Source: Burkholderiaceae bacterium (GTDB taxonomy: Bacteria; Pseudomonadota; Gammaproteobacteria; Burkholderiales; Burkholderiaceae_E). Taken from it: a DNA stretch of 64,000 bases. A program made the translations under genes and the position numbers. This document shows, one piece after another, positions 8,302 to 21,028 of the stretch. Where the stretch lies: contig JAOSJU010000001.1 of assembly GCA_027493945.1 (NCBI GenBank), forward strand, positions 2,418,001-2,482,000. The letters run 5' to 3'. Each line of letters begins with the position of its first letter. Position 1 is the stretch's first letter. The notes below the pieces were generated by a model. It was not told the origin of the DNA and did no database searches. It saw nothing but the letters and a program-made list of their open reading frames with translations.

Positions 8302-8319
8302 TAATCGAGCGGGTAGAAT
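8291..8319 (+). promoter_or_regulatory. Candidate hemE promoter using the right end of the MITE
   Basis: TAGAAT (8314-8319) lies 7 bases before the GTG start of hemE, so transcription would begin at or next to the start codon (leaderless mRNA). With a 17 bp spacer the -35 hexamer is TGAACA (8291-8296), which lies inside the terminal inverted repeat of the MITE. Confidence 0.45.
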
Positions 8320-8326
8320 CGCCCGG

Positions 8327-9415
8327 GTGAACACGCTCGCCAACGACACCTTTCTTCGCGCGCTGCGCCGCGAACCCACCGAGTACACGCCGATCTGGCT
8401 GATGCGCCAGGCCGGCCGTTACCTGCCCGAATACAACGCGACGCGCAAGCGCGCAGGCAGCTTCCTCGCGCTGTGCAAGACGCCCGACCTCGCCTGCGAA
8501 GTCACGCTGCAGCCGCTCGAACGCTATCGGCTCGACGCGGCAATTCTCTTTTCCGACATCCTCACGGTTCCCGACGCGATGGGGCTCGGACTGTATTTCG
8601 CCGAAGGCGAGGGCCCGAAGTTCGAGCGCCCGGTGCGCGACGAGGCGGCAGTCAGGCAACTCGCGGTGCCCGACCCTTCGGGCGAATTGCGCTACGTGAC
8701 CGACGCGGTGCGCACGATCCGCGGCGCGCTGGCCGGCAGCGTGCCGCTGATCGGCTTCTCGGGCAGTCCGTGGACGCTGGCCTGCTACATGGTCGAAGGC
8801 GGGGCCAGCGACGACTTCCGCGAAATCAAGACGATGCTGTACCGGCGCCCCGACCTGCTCGGGCGCATCCTCGACGTGAATGCGGCTGCGGTCGCGGCTT
8901 ACCTCGACGCGCAGATCGAGGCCGGCGCGCAGGCGCTGATGATCTTCGACTCGTGGGGCGGCGCGCTGGCCGATGGCGCCTACCAGCGCTTCTCGCTCGA
9001 GCCGATGCGGCGCGTGATCGCGTCGCTGAAGCGACGCGTCGACGAGCCGCTGATCGTTTTCACCAAGGGCGGCGGGGGCTGGCTCGAAGAAATGGCCGGC
9101 ATCGGCTGCGACGCGATCGGCGTCGACTGGACGGTGAACCTCGGCCGGGCGAGGGCGCGGGTCGGCGACCGCGTCGCGCTGCAGGGCAACCTCGACCCGA
9201 TGGCGCTGATGGCCGGCCCCGAGCAGGTGCGCGCCGAGGCGATCAGGGTGCTGGACGATTTCGGGGCGCCCAAGGCCGGCGCTGGGCACGTGTTCAACCT
9301 CGGCCACGGGATCTCGCAGTTCACGCCGCCCGACAACGTGGCGGTACTGGTCGAGACGGTCCACGACCATGGCCGGCGGCTGCGCGGGGGCGGCGCGAGC
9401 GCGTCCTCACTTTAA
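8327..9415 (+). CDS. hemE: Uroporphyrinogen decarboxylase
   Basis: HemE removes the four acetate carboxyls of uroporphyrinogen III to give coproporphyrinogen III in cytosolic heme synthesis. The 362-residue length is normal. The family signature [15 protein letters not shown] is at residues 19-33, with the substrate-contacting Arg; further landmarks are [35 protein letters not shown] and FNLGHGI near the C-terminus. The GTG start gives [17 protein letters not shown], the usual N-terminus, and lacks a Shine-Dalgarno site, consistent with a leaderless transcript. The neighbourhood with priA is common in Burkholderiales. Confidence 0.97.
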   Translation: MNTLANDTFLRALRREPTEYTPIWLMRQAGRYLPEYNATRKRAGSFLALCKTPDLACEVTLQPLERYRLDAAILFSDILTVPDAMGLGLYFAEGEGPKFERPVRDEAAVRQLAVPDPSGELRYVTDAVRTIRGALAGSVPLIGFSGSPWTLACYMVEGGASDDFREIKTMLYRRPDLLGRILDVNAAAVAAYLDAQIEAGAQALMIFDSWGGALADGAYQRFSLEPMRRVIASLKRRVDEPLIVFTKGGGGWLEEMAGIGCDAIGVDWTVNLGRARARVGDRVALQGNLDPMALMAGPEQVRAEAIRVLDDFGAPKAGAGHVFNLGHGISQFTPPDNVAVLVETVHDHGRRLRGGGASASSL

Positions 9416-9485
9416 GCCGCAGGCAATATCGGCGCGGCTTGCAAACCCGAAAAAAATGTGGTTCGGAACGGGGGCGACCGCTGAC

Positions 9486-9670
9486 TTATGCACAGTCGGC
9501 CGGTCGATACCCGCCGAATCGCGGGGTTTTCGCTGAAATTTGCCCGAATCCTCTAAGTCGTTGATTCATAAGACATTGGCCATGACCAAAAAACGGGCAA
9601 ACGACCGCAGGCCGTGATCTGACGGGCACTTGCGCCGGATGTGGACTCCTTGTCCACAGTTTTATCCACA
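9486..9670 (+). promoter_or_regulatory. DnaA-box cluster in the hemE-priA gap
   Basis: The 325 bp gap 9416-9740 is less GC-rich than its surroundings and holds no convincing gene. It contains TTATGCACA (9486-9494), TTGTCCACA (9650-9658) and TTATCCACA (9662-9670). The last is a perfect DnaA box, the others are close variants, and the last two lie 12 bp apart on the same strand. They may regulate priA by DnaA or bind DnaA as a titration site. An AT-rich stretch (about 9547-9590) lies between the boxes. A true origin is not shown by this alone. Confidence 0.6.
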
Positions 9671-9740
9671 GCTTTTGTGAACGACTCGTAAAAGCGCTTT
9701 GAACGCCCAACCTTAGGGTCGCAACTTAAAGCAAAGTCTC

Positions 9741-11995
<2,255 letters not shown>

Positions 11996-12032
11996 CACCG
12001 CGCCTGCCCGAATGGGCCCGCGCGTCGCAGTG

Positions 12033-13037
12033 TCAGTCCAGGTCGAAGTGACAGGCGAACCGCTGGCCGTTGCCCAGGTCGCGCAGCAGCGGAGCCTCGG
12101 TGCTGCAGCGCGCCGATGCGTGCGGACAGCGCGTATGGAAATGGCAACCCGCAGGCGGCGATAGCGGGCTCGGCACATCGCCCTTCAGGACGATGCGATC
12201 CTTGTCAGCGCCGGGCCTCGGCCTGGGGACGGCCGACAGCAGCGCGCGGGTGTAGGGGTGCCGCGGATTCGAGAACAACTGGCCGGCCTCGCCGATCTCG
12301 ACGACCCGGCCCAGATACATGACGGCGACCCGGTCGCTGATGTGCTGGACCACCGCCAGGTCGTGGGCGACGAAAAGGTACGAAATGCCCAGTTCCTTCC
12401 GCAGGTCAATCAGCAGGTTGATTACCTGTGCCTGGATCGAGACATCGAGCGCCGACACCGGCTCGTCGCAGACGATGAGCCTGGGCTTCAGCGCCAGCGC
12501 CCGCGCGATGCCCGGGCGCTGGCGTTGTCCGCCGGAGAACTCGTGCGGGAACTTCTGCATCGCCTCGCGATGCAGGCCAACCCGCTCGAACAGCTCGCGA
12601 ACGCGCACTTCGCGCTCGGTGCGCGGCACGCCGTAATTGAGCAGCGGCTCGCCCACGATGGCGCCTGCCCTCATCCGCGGATCGAGGGAGGCATACGGAT
12701 CCTGGAAGACGATCTGTATCTGCTTGCGATATGGCCGGAACCCGGCTTTCGACATTGCGGTGATGTCGACGCCGTCGAACAGCACCTGCCCGCCGGTGGG
12801 TTCGATCAGGCGCATCACGGTCTTGGCGGCGGTGGACTTCCCGCAGCCCGATTCGCCGACGATTCCCAGCGTCTCGCCGTGGCCGAGCGTGAACGAGACA
12901 CCGTCGACGGCATGCACGCGCCTGCCGGCGCGACCGAAGAATCCGCCGCGCACCGGATAGTGCTTCCTGAGGTCGCGTACCTCGAGCAGGGGCGCCGGGC
13001 TGCCCGGCGCCGCGGCTGCGGCATTCGCCTGTTGCAT
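12033..13037 (-). CDS. Peptide/ureido-compound ABC transporter ATP-binding protein (DppF-like)
   Basis: This 334-residue ATPase has Walker A GESGCGKST, Q-loop IVFQDPYASLDP, signature FSGGQRQR, Walker B LIVCDEP and the H-loop FVAHDL. The C-terminal oligopeptide-type extension (HPYTRALLSAVP, then a Cys pattern GCHFHTRCPHASARC) is characteristic of OppF/DppF. I chose the ATG at 13037 because it overlaps the upstream stop (TGATG) and follows a GGGAGG site; an upstream in-frame alternative start at 13064 would overlap DppD by 28 bp. It is the last gene of the RpiR-controlled operon and converges with priA. Confidence 0.92.
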   Translation of the reverse strand: MQQANAAAAAPGSPAPLLEVRDLRKHYPVRGGFFGRAGRRVHAVDGVSFTLGHGETLGIVGESGCGKSTAAKTVMRLIEPTGGQVLFDGVDITAMSKAGFRPYRKQIQIVFQDPYASLDPRMRAGAIVGEPLLNYGVPRTEREVRVRELFERVGLHREAMQKFPHEFSGGQRQRPGIARALALKPRLIVCDEPVSALDVSIQAQVINLLIDLRKELGISYLFVAHDLAVVQHISDRVAVMYLGRVVEIGEAGQLFSNPRHPYTRALLSAVPRPRPGADKDRIVLKGDVPSPLSPPAGCHFHTRCPHASARCSTEAPLLRDLGNGQRFACHFDLD

Positions 13038-14062
13038 CAGCTGCCCTCCCCGGCGTGCCAGCACGCCACCGAGTGTCCGTCACCGCCGTGCGCGAGCGCC
13101 GGCGTCTGCTCGCGGCATACCGGCGTCGCGCGCGCGCAGCGCGGGGCGAAGCTGCACCCGCGCATCCGGGTTTTCAGCGACGGCACCATGCCGGGGATCT
13201 CGGCCAGCCGATGGCGCGGCGAACGATGCGCCCCGCCCGCGGTGTCGAGCACAGGCATCGATGCCATCAGGCCGCGGGTGTATGGATGCAGCGGCGACTC
13301 GAACAGGCGCTCCACCGGGGCTTCCTCCACCTTGCGCCCGGCGTACATCACGACGACCCGTTCGCAGACTTCGGCGACCACGCCGAGGTCGTGGGTGATC
13401 ATGACGATCGCCGTCCCCAGGTCCCGCTTCAGTTTCTGCATCAGCTCGATGATCTGGGCCCGGATCGTGACGTCGAGAGCCGTTGTCGGCTCGTCAGCGA
13501 TCAGCACTTTCGGGTTGCATGCGAGCGCAAGCGCGATCATGGCGCGCTGGCGCATGCCGCCGGAGAACTGGTGCGGATACTCGTTCGCGCGGCGCGCCGG
13601 CTCCGGGATGTTGACCAGGTGCAGCATGTCGATCGCGCGCCTGCGCGCCGCGCGCCTGCCCACGCCCTGGTGCAGCAGCACCGCTTCGGCGATCTGGTCG
13701 CCGATCGTCAGCACCGGATTGAGCGAAGTCATCGGGTCCTGGAAGATCATCGAGATTTCGTTGCCGCGGATGCTGCGCATGCGCTGCTCGTCGACGGCGA
13801 GCAGGTTCGTGCCGCGGTAGCGGATTTCGCCGCCGGCCACGACCGCCGGCGGAGACGGGAGCAGCCGCAGCACCGACATCGCAGTGACGCTCTTGCCGCA
13901 GCCGGATTCTCCGACGACTCCGAGCGTTTCGCCCGCGTGCAGCGAGTACGACACGCCGTCGACGGCACGCACGATGCCGTCGCGACTGGCGAAGCAGACC
14001 TCCAGGTTCTCGATTTCGAGAACCGGTTCCCGGGCGGCGGGGCGATTCGGATCCATGCTCAT
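13037..14062 (-). CDS. Peptide/ureido-compound ABC transporter ATP-binding protein (DppD-like)
   Basis: The 341-residue ATPase shows Walker A GESGCGKSV, Q-loop MIFQDPMTSLNP, signature FSGGMRQR, Walker B VLIADEPTTALD and the OppD/DppD tail HPYTRGLMASMP with a Cys motif GCSFAPRCARATPVC that may bind an Fe-S cluster, as proposed for this subfamily. It pairs with the next ATPase to drive the DppBC-like channel. Its stop overlaps the next start by one base, so translation is coupled. Confidence 0.92.
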   Translation of the reverse strand: MSMDPNRPAAREPVLEIENLEVCFASRDGIVRAVDGVSYSLHAGETLGVVGESGCGKSVTAMSVLRLLPSPPAVVAGGEIRYRGTNLLAVDEQRMRSIRGNEISMIFQDPMTSLNPVLTIGDQIAEAVLLHQGVGRRAARRRAIDMLHLVNIPEPARRANEYPHQFSGGMRQRAMIALALACNPKVLIADEPTTALDVTIRAQIIELMQKLKRDLGTAIVMITHDLGVVAEVCERVVVMYAGRKVEEAPVERLFESPLHPYTRGLMASMPVLDTAGGAHRSPRHRLAEIPGMVPSLKTRMRGCSFAPRCARATPVCREQTPALAHGGDGHSVACWHAGEGS

Positions 14063-14072
14063 CGATCTGGCC

Positions 14073-14954
14073 TCAAAGTCGCCGGGCGATCCGGGGATCG
14101 AGCATGTCGCGCAGGCCGTCGCCGAGCAGGTTGATCGACAGCACGGTCAGGCCGAGGAAGATGCCGGGGAACAGGATGATGCCGAAGGCGAGCTGCACCA
14201 CCGAGCGGCCTTCGGCCATCATGTTCCCCCAGCTCGGAATCTCGGGAGGCGTCCCGGCGCCGAGGAAGCTCAGGTATGCCTCGAAGATCACGGCCGAGGC
14301 GCAGATGAACGTCGCCTGGACGATCAGCGGCGTGACCGTGTTCGGCAGTACGTGCCGCAGCAGGATCCAGTGAAAGCGCGTGCCGACCGCCTCGGCCGCC
14401 TGCACGTACGGCTGCTCGCGGATCGTGAGGACCAGCGCGCGCACCAGGCGCACGACGCGCGGGATCTCCGGAACCGCGATCGCCACGATGACGGTGCCGA
14501 TGCTGGCCTTCGTGAGCGTCATCAGGGCCACCGCGAGCAGGATGCCCGGGATGGCCATCATGCCGTCCATGAAGCGCATCGCGATCGCGTCGGCCCAGCG
14601 GTTGAATCCGGCGATCATGCCGATCAGCACCCCGATCGCGGTCGCGAGCCCGGCGACGCTGATGCCCACCACCAGCGACACGCGCCCGCCCCAGAGCGTG
14701 CGCGAGAACACGTCGCGGCCGAGCGCATCGGTTCCGAACCAGTGCCGCGCCGACGGCGGCTTCAGTCGCTGCAGCGCGTTCATGTCCGTCGGGTCGTAGG
14801 GCGCAAGCCACGGTGCGGCCAGTGAAAAGGCAGCCATGAGCGCCAGCAGGCATGCACCCGCCACCAGGAGCGGATGGCGGCGCGCGAACGCAAGCCATGG
14901 CCTGCGGTCGGCCGAGGCCAGGCGCGCCGACAGTCGTTCGAGGGTGGTATCCAT
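14073..14954 (-). CDS. ABC transporter permease (DppC-like)
   Basis: This 293-residue inner-membrane permease has an N-terminal membrane anchor (HPLLVAGACLLALMAAFSLAAPWLAP), the OppC-type motif HWFGTDALGRDVFSRTLWGGRVSL and a binding-protein-dependent transport domain with the EAA loop near VRLVRALVLTIREQPYVQAAEAVGT. It sits 10 bp after the DppB-like gene and forms the channel with it. Substrate specificity is set by the binding protein. Confidence 0.92.
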   Translation of the reverse strand: MDTTLERLSARLASADRRPWLAFARRHPLLVAGACLLALMAAFSLAAPWLAPYDPTDMNALQRLKPPSARHWFGTDALGRDVFSRTLWGGRVSLVVGISVAGLATAIGVLIGMIAGFNRWADAIAMRFMDGMMAIPGILLAVALMTLTKASIGTVIVAIAVPEIPRVVRLVRALVLTIREQPYVQAAEAVGTRFHWILLRHVLPNTVTPLIVQATFICASAVIFEAYLSFLGAGTPPEIPSWGNMMAEGRSVVQLAFGIILFPGIFLGLTVLSINLLGDGLRDMLDPRIARRL

Positions 14955-14963
14955 CGCGGGCGC

Positions 14964-15902
<939 letters not shown>

Positions 15903-15924
15903 GGTCGGACTTCTTGTCGCGCGC

Positions 15925-17527
15925 CTATTTCTCGACGTTCCACATCACCGGAATGCCGATGCTGATCAGTCCCTTCAGGTTTGCGCGATACGCCATCGGC
16001 TGGAAGAACTGCCCGAAGTTCACGTACGGCACGAACTCGTAGGCGCGCTTCTGGATAGCGTCGGTCAGTTGCCTGCGCTTCGCGTCGTCGGTCTCCCGGG
16101 CCCAGTCCATGCGCATCTTTTCCAGCTGCTCGTCACAGGGCCAACCTGCAGGCGCCGCCGCGCACGATCCCCCGGATGTAGGCGTTGACCACCGGCGACA
16201 CCACGTCGAAGCCGACCGAATAGGTGTGGAAGATGTGCCATCCGCCCTTGTCCGGGGCTTCCTTTTTCGCACGGCGACCCAGGAGCGTGCTCCAGTCCAT
16301 CGCCTGGGCCTCGACGTTCAGGCCGATCTTCTTGAGGTTCTGTACCGTCACCATCGCAGCAGCGGCCTGCACCGGCGGGTCGCTCGGCGTCAGCACGACG
16401 ATCTTCTCGCCCTTGTAGCCGGCCTCCTTCATCAGCTGGCGGGCCTTCTCGAGGTTCTGGCCTGCCTTGACCGCCTCGCCTCCGGCATCGGTGGCGTGCG
16501 GTGCGCCGCACATGAAGTAGGCCGCGCAGCGCTTCATCCGGTACTTTTCGGGGAAGCCGGCCGCCGCGAGGTACTCCTCCTGGTCGACCATGTAGATCAG
16601 CGCCTGTCGCGCTTTCGGGTTGTCGAAGGGCGGGTGCAGGTGGTTCGGGCGCAGCCAGCCCTGGCTGCCGAGCGGGTCGGCTGCCAGCTTGACGTTCGGC
16701 GTCTTCTCCAGCGTCGCGATGAAGTCGGCCTGCGGCAGCTCGAAAATGTCGACCTCGCCGTTCCTGAACGCGGCCAGGGCGGTGTTCTGATCGGGGATGT
16801 AGATCCACTCGACCCGATCGACCTTGACCTGCTTGCCCCCGGCCGGGCCGTCAGCGGGCTCCTTGCGCGGCTCGTAGCGCGCGTTCTTCAGGTAGACGAC
16901 CTTGTTGCCCGGCACCCACTCGTCTTTCTTGAAGACGAACGGGCCCGACCCGGTGGTGTCGGTGATCTGCTGGTTGGGGTCCGTCTTCGCGACGCGCTCG
17001 GGCATCATGAAGGGCACGTTCGACGACGGCTTGCCGAGCGACTCGAGCACCAGCCCGAAGGGCTCTTTCAGTTTCAGCGTGAACGTGCGTGCATCGACGA
17101 CGTCGAGCGACGCGGTGGCCGCCATCAGCAGGCGCCCCGACACGTCCCGGGCGCCCCAGCGGCGGATCGACGCCACGCAATCGGCCGCGGTGACCGGCGC
17201 GCCGTCGTGCCACTCGAGGCCCGGCCGCAGCCGGAAGGTGTACGTCATCCTGTCGGCCGACACGGTGTACGTGTCGACCATCTGCGGCCTGATGTTGCCT
17301 TTCGAGTCATGCGAGAACAGCGTGTCGTAGATCATGTACCCGTGGTTGCGGGTGATGTACGAGGGGTTCTGGATCGGGTCGAGGATCTTCAGGTCGCCAC
17401 CGGGAATCATCCTGACGACCCGGGCCTCGGTGCTGGCCTGCGCCATCGACATGGATCCGAGCGCGGCGACCAGCAGCATCGCTGCCGGCACTGCACGCCC
17501 GACCCGGTTCAGGAATCTCCGTCTCAT
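15925..17527 (-). CDS. ABC transporter substrate-binding protein, family 5 (frameshifted near its 3' end)
   Basis: The product is a periplasmic DppA/OppA-like binding protein of about 533 residues. It has a signal peptide (MRRRFLNRVGRAVPAAMLLVAALGSMSMAQA) and typical landmarks (GGDLKILDPIQNPS, YTFRLRPGLEWHDGAPVTAADCV, GSGPFVFK, ARQALIYMVD). The frame is lost at a run of five C (16169-16173): the main frame ends early at 16133, while the correct C-terminus (GWPCDEQLEKM to IPVMWNVEK) continues in another frame to 15925. One surplus base in the run explains this. The ATG at 17527 overlaps the stop of the carbamoylase gene (ATGA). The likely ligand is an N-carbamoyl amino acid, inferred from the adjacent hydrolases. 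Confidence 0.88.
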
Positions 17528-18504
17528 GGTCTCGCTCCTTGGTTGTGAGTCGTGGTCGAAATCGGGGTGCCGTCGGCCATCAGGCGTTGACCCTTGCGTT
17601 CGACGATCAGGTCGTACGCATGCGGCTGCCGGTGCACGTCGAAGTTGAACGTGGTGCGCTTGTACGAATTGCAGAGATCCAGGTCGCAACTGGTCACCGC
17701 GATCTCGTCGCCCTTGGTCGTGCACGAGGCGACGATCTCCCCGGAGGGCGCGACGATGCAGCTGCCGCCGATCTGGTCGACGCCTTCCTCGATGCCGGCC
17801 TTCGCGACGCCGACCACCCAGGTGCCGTTCTGGTAGGCGCCCGCCTGCATGACCAGCTGGTTATGGAACAGCGACAGGTCGTCGTGCTCGGGAGCCGGCG
17901 GGTTGTGGACCGGCGTGTTGTAGCCGATGAGCACCATCTCGACGCCCTGCAGGCCCATGACGCGATAGGTTTCGGGCCAGCGCCGGTCGTTGCAGATCGC
18001 CATGCCGATGATGCCGCCGAAGGCGTCTGCGACGTCAAAGCCGGGACCCGGCTCGAAATAGCGCTTCTCCAGGTGCTGGAAGCGGCGCCACGGCTCATGC
18101 TCGGCGTGACCGGGCAGGTGCACCTTGCGATACCGCGACACGATCGTGCCGGTGCGGTCGACCAGTATCGAAGTGTTGTAGCGGTGCGGCCGGTCGTCCT
18201 CGACCGTCAGTTCCGCGTAGCCCAGGCAGAATCCCACGCCCAGCTGCTTCGAAAGCTCGAACAGCGGGCGCGTCTCGGGACCCGGCATCTCGCGCTCGAA
18301 GTAGCGATCGATCTCGGCCTGGTCTTCGAAGTACCAGCGGGGGAAGAAGGTCGTGAGTGCGAGCTCGGGGTAGACGATGAGATGGCATCCCATCGCATGC
18401 GCGCGGCGCATCAGCGCCTGGAGCCTCGCGACGACCTCCGTACGCGTCTCGTTCCCGGCGATCGGGCCGAGCTGGCCGACCGCGACGTTCACAAACCGTG
18501 CCAC
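17524..18504 (-). CDS. N-carbamoyl-D-amino acid hydrolase (D-carbamoylase, nitrilase superfamily)
   Basis: This cytosolic amidohydrolase cleaves N-carbamoyl amino acids to the free amino acid, CO2 and ammonia. The 326-residue sequence closely follows the Agrobacterium D-carbamoylase pattern: VGQLGPIAGNETR, PELALTTFFPRW (catalytic Glu), RYRKVHLPGH (catalytic Lys), FQHLEKRYFEPG, ICNDRRWPE (catalytic Cys), GYNTPVHNPPAPEHD, SCIVAPSGEIVA and the FNFDVHRQPHAY tail. The start is GTG (VARFVNVAVGQ) after an AGGAGA-type site. It lies between a HyuC-type hydrolase and the ABC binding protein. D-stereospecificity is typical of the family but not proven by sequence. Confidence 0.92.
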   Translation of the reverse strand: MARFVNVAVGQLGPIAGNETRTEVVARLQALMRRAHAMGCHLIVYPELALTTFFPRWYFEDQAEIDRYFEREMPGPETRPLFELSKQLGVGFCLGYAELTVEDDRPHRYNTSILVDRTGTIVSRYRKVHLPGHAEHEPWRRFQHLEKRYFEPGPGFDVADAFGGIIGMAICNDRRWPETYRVMGLQGVEMVLIGYNTPVHNPPAPEHDDLSLFHNQLVMQAGAYQNGTWVVGVAKAGIEEGVDQIGGSCIVAPSGEIVASCTTKGDEIAVTSCDLDLCNSYKRTTFNFDVHRQPHAYDLIVERKGQRLMADGTPISTTTHNQGARP

Positions 18505-18521
18505 GGAGTCTCCTGGTGGGG

Positions 18522-19763
18522 TTACTGATCTGGTTGCCGGTCGGCGAGCTGCATGAGCACGCGCAGCAGCACTCGCGCGCCCGCAACCAGGTCGGCGGGT
18601 TCGGTGTGTTCGCGCACGTTGTGGCTCAGGCCGGCGACACTCGGGACGAAGATCATCGCGGCCGGACACATCCGCGCGAGGATCTGGGCGTCGTGCCCGG
18701 CGCCGCTGGGCAGCCTGCGCACGCTGTAGCCCAGCTCGCGCGCGGTGGCTTCGACGAGCCCGATCAGCGCGGGATCGAACTTCACGGGATCGAAGCGGGC
18801 CAGCGAGCGCCGCGACAGCGTGACGCCCTCGGCCGCCGACGCCTCGTCGGCGAAGGCCCACAGGCGCTGCTCGGCGTCTTCGAGCATCGCGCCGACGGTA
18901 TTGCGCAGGTCGACCGTGAACACCACGCGGCTCGGGATGACGTTGACGAGGTTGGGGAACAGGTTCAGGGCGCCCACCGTCGCGACCTGGTCGCCACCCA
19001 TCTCGCGCGCCATCTCGCGCGCGAAACAGGAAATGCGCGCCGCGACGAGGCCGGCATCGTGGCGAAAGCGCATTGGGGTCGTGCCGGCATGGTTCGAAGT
19101 GCCGGACAGCGTGAATTCGGTCCAGGAGATTCCCTGCACCCCCTCGACGGCGCCGATGGTGACGCTTTCGAGGTCGAGCACCGGCCCCTGCTCGATATGC
19201 AGCTCGACGAAGCTCCCCACCCTTGCGGCGCCGACCGGCGCATGGCCGCGGTAGCCGATGCGCTCCAGGTTCTCGGCCACCGTCGTGCCGTCGATGCCGC
19301 GCGTCGCCAGCGCCGCATCGAGCGACAGGTCGCCCTGGAACACCAGGCTGCCCATCATGTCGGGCGCGAAGCGCGCGCCCTCCTCGTTGGTGAAGAACGC
19401 GACCGCAAGAGGCCGGCGCGTGCGAATCCCGGCCTCGCGAAGCACCCGCACTGCCTCGAGCCCGGCCAGCACGCCGTAGTTGCCGTCGTAGAGACCGCCG
19501 GTGCGCACGGTGTCGATGTGCGAGCCGGTCATCACCGGCGGCAGGTCTTCGCGTCCGGCGTAGACGCCCACCACGTTGCCGATCCCGTCCACGGTCACCT
19601 GCATGCCGATCTCGCGCATCCGGCCCACGACCCAGTCGCGGCCGGCCTTGTCCTCGTCGGTCAGCGCCGGGCGGCACACGCCGCCTCCGTCGAGACCTCC
19701 GATTCGCCCGAGTTGCGCCAGCGCCGACAGCAGGCGCTCGCCGTCGATCTCGGGCAGGCTCAC
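18522..19763 (-). CDS. M20-family Zn-dependent amidohydrolase (HyuC/allantoate amidohydrolase type)
   Basis: The 413-residue enzyme hydrolyses N-carbamoyl or ureido groups using two metals. Ligand motifs are intact: His in TGSHIDTV, Asp in GGLYDGNYGVL, Glu in TNEEGARF, His in ELHIEQGP, and a late His in GLSHNVREHTEP. The dimerisation lid region begins GISWTEFTLSG-SNHAGTTPM, as in L-carbamoylases and allantoate amidohydrolases. The GTG start (VSLPEIDGERL) overlaps the stop of the ammonia-lyase gene by 4 bp. Having both this enzyme and the unrelated D-carbamoylase in one operon suggests two different carbamoyl positions or stereoisomers are processed. Exact substrate unknown. Confidence 0.9.
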   Translation of the reverse strand: MSLPEIDGERLLSALAQLGRIGGLDGGGVCRPALTDEDKAGRDWVVGRMREIGMQVTVDGIGNVVGVYAGREDLPPVMTGSHIDTVRTGGLYDGNYGVLAGLEAVRVLREAGIRTRRPLAVAFFTNEEGARFAPDMMGSLVFQGDLSLDAALATRGIDGTTVAENLERIGYRGHAPVGAARVGSFVELHIEQGPVLDLESVTIGAVEGVQGISWTEFTLSGTSNHAGTTPMRFRHDAGLVAARISCFAREMAREMGGDQVATVGALNLFPNLVNVIPSRVVFTVDLRNTVGAMLEDAEQRLWAFADEASAAEGVTLSRRSLARFDPVKFDPALIGLVEATARELGYSVRRLPSGAGHDAQILARMCPAAMIFVPSVAGLSHNVREHTEPADLVAGARVLLRVLMQLADRQPDQ

Positions 19764-21006
19764 CGCGGCGCTCCGCTGCGGACCTCGTCCGCGCTGGCGC
19801 CGACCAGTTGGCAATACAGGACGGGGTCGGTGTCGCCCTCCGTGCCGAAGAGCAGCACGCGGCTCGTCGCATCGAGCTGCAGCGCTTCGCGATGCGCCGC
19901 GGACCCCGCGGCACCGATCAGGCCGGCCAGACCGGCCACCGCCGACTCGCCGGCGACGACGCGCGGGTCCGAGAATGGCGCGGTGGCGAGCAGGCGCATG
20001 CAGTCGATCGCGGCCTGGTCGGGCACGGCGACGAAGGCGTCGGCGCCGTCGCGAAGGATCTCCCAGGCGAGCAGCGACACTTCGCCGCACGCCAGGCCGG
20101 CCATGATCGTGTCCAGTTCTCCGTGTACGGCGACCGGCGCGCCCGCACGCGCGCTGCGCAGCAGGCAGTCGGCCCGGGTCGGCTCGACCACGACCGTGAT
20201 CGGCCGCCTGCCGTCGGCGCGCTCCCAGAAGTAGCTGCACACCGCGGCGGCCATGCCGCCGACGCCGCCCTGCAGGAAGACGTGGGTCGGCATCGTTCCG
20301 CCCATCTGTTCGAGGGCTTCCTCGGCCATCAGTCCATAGCCCTGCATCACGTCGCGGGGATGTCCATGTACCCCTCGTACGAGGTGTCGGAGATCACGTG
20401 ACGACCGAGCTGGCGCGCATCCGCGTCGGCCTGGCGCACCGCGTCGTCGTAGTTGCCGGGCGTGCGGACGACCTCGGCTCCGAAGCTCTCGATGGCCGCC
20501 TTGCGGCCCTCGCTGACGTTCTCGTGGATGTAGATCACGCACTTGCAGCCGAACATCCGGGCACCCCAGGCGACCGAGCGCCCGTGGTTGCCGTCGGTGG
20601 CGCACGTGACGGTCACGTCGCGAACCCGATCCCGGAAGGCGCCGGCGGCCAGTTCGCGCGTGCCGACCTTCGTGCCGGTTTCGCGTTCGATCAGCCCTGC
20701 CAGCAGGCGGCCAACCGCATAGGCGCCGCCCAGCGCCTTGAAACTGCCGAGTCCGAAACGTCCGCCTTCGTCCTTGAAGTGGAGCTGGCCGATGCCCAGT
20801 GCGCCGGCAAGCCCGCGCAGGTCGTGAAGCGGTGTGACCGCGTATCCCGGCCAGGAAGTGATCTCGCGCCGCGCCGCTTCGAGTGCCTTGCCGCCGAGAA
20901 TGCGCGTGCGCTCGGCCCCGTAGCTGCCCACGCGGTCGACGCGGGGATTGAGGAACAGGTCGACGGGCACCGCGGGCAGCGGGCGGCGGTCGATCGGGTC
21001 GGCCAT
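19760..21006 (-). CDS. dpaL: 2,3-diaminopropionate ammonia-lyase (frameshifted)
   Basis: This PLP enzyme converts 2,3-diaminopropionate to pyruvate and two ammonia. The N-terminal frame holds the PLP-Lys motif GLGSFKALGGAYAV (about residues 72-85), TVTCATDGNHGRSVAWGA and NVSEGRKAAI, and ends at DTSYEGYMDIP. The other frame continues RDVMQGYGLMAEEALEQMGG, then the phosphate-binding glycine loop GGVGGMAAAV and a normal C-terminus. The join is at a run of four G (20356-20359 on the plus strand) where one base seems missing. Joined length is about 415 residues, close to E. coli YgeX. The ATG at 21006 is 22 bp after the RpiR gene; a GTG six codons upstream is possible. Confidence 0.88.
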
Positions 21007-21028
21007 CGATACGTCTTCGGTCACGGAA

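Noticed and set aside
9486..9710. A 74-codon minus-strand frame in the hemE-priA gap
   Set aside because: No ribosome site, no resemblance to a known family, and it overlaps the DnaA boxes.
9416..9740. Chromosomal replication origin
   Set aside because: Only three DnaA boxes are seen, and no dnaA, dnaN, parAB or gid genes lie near. Kept only as a DnaA-box cluster.
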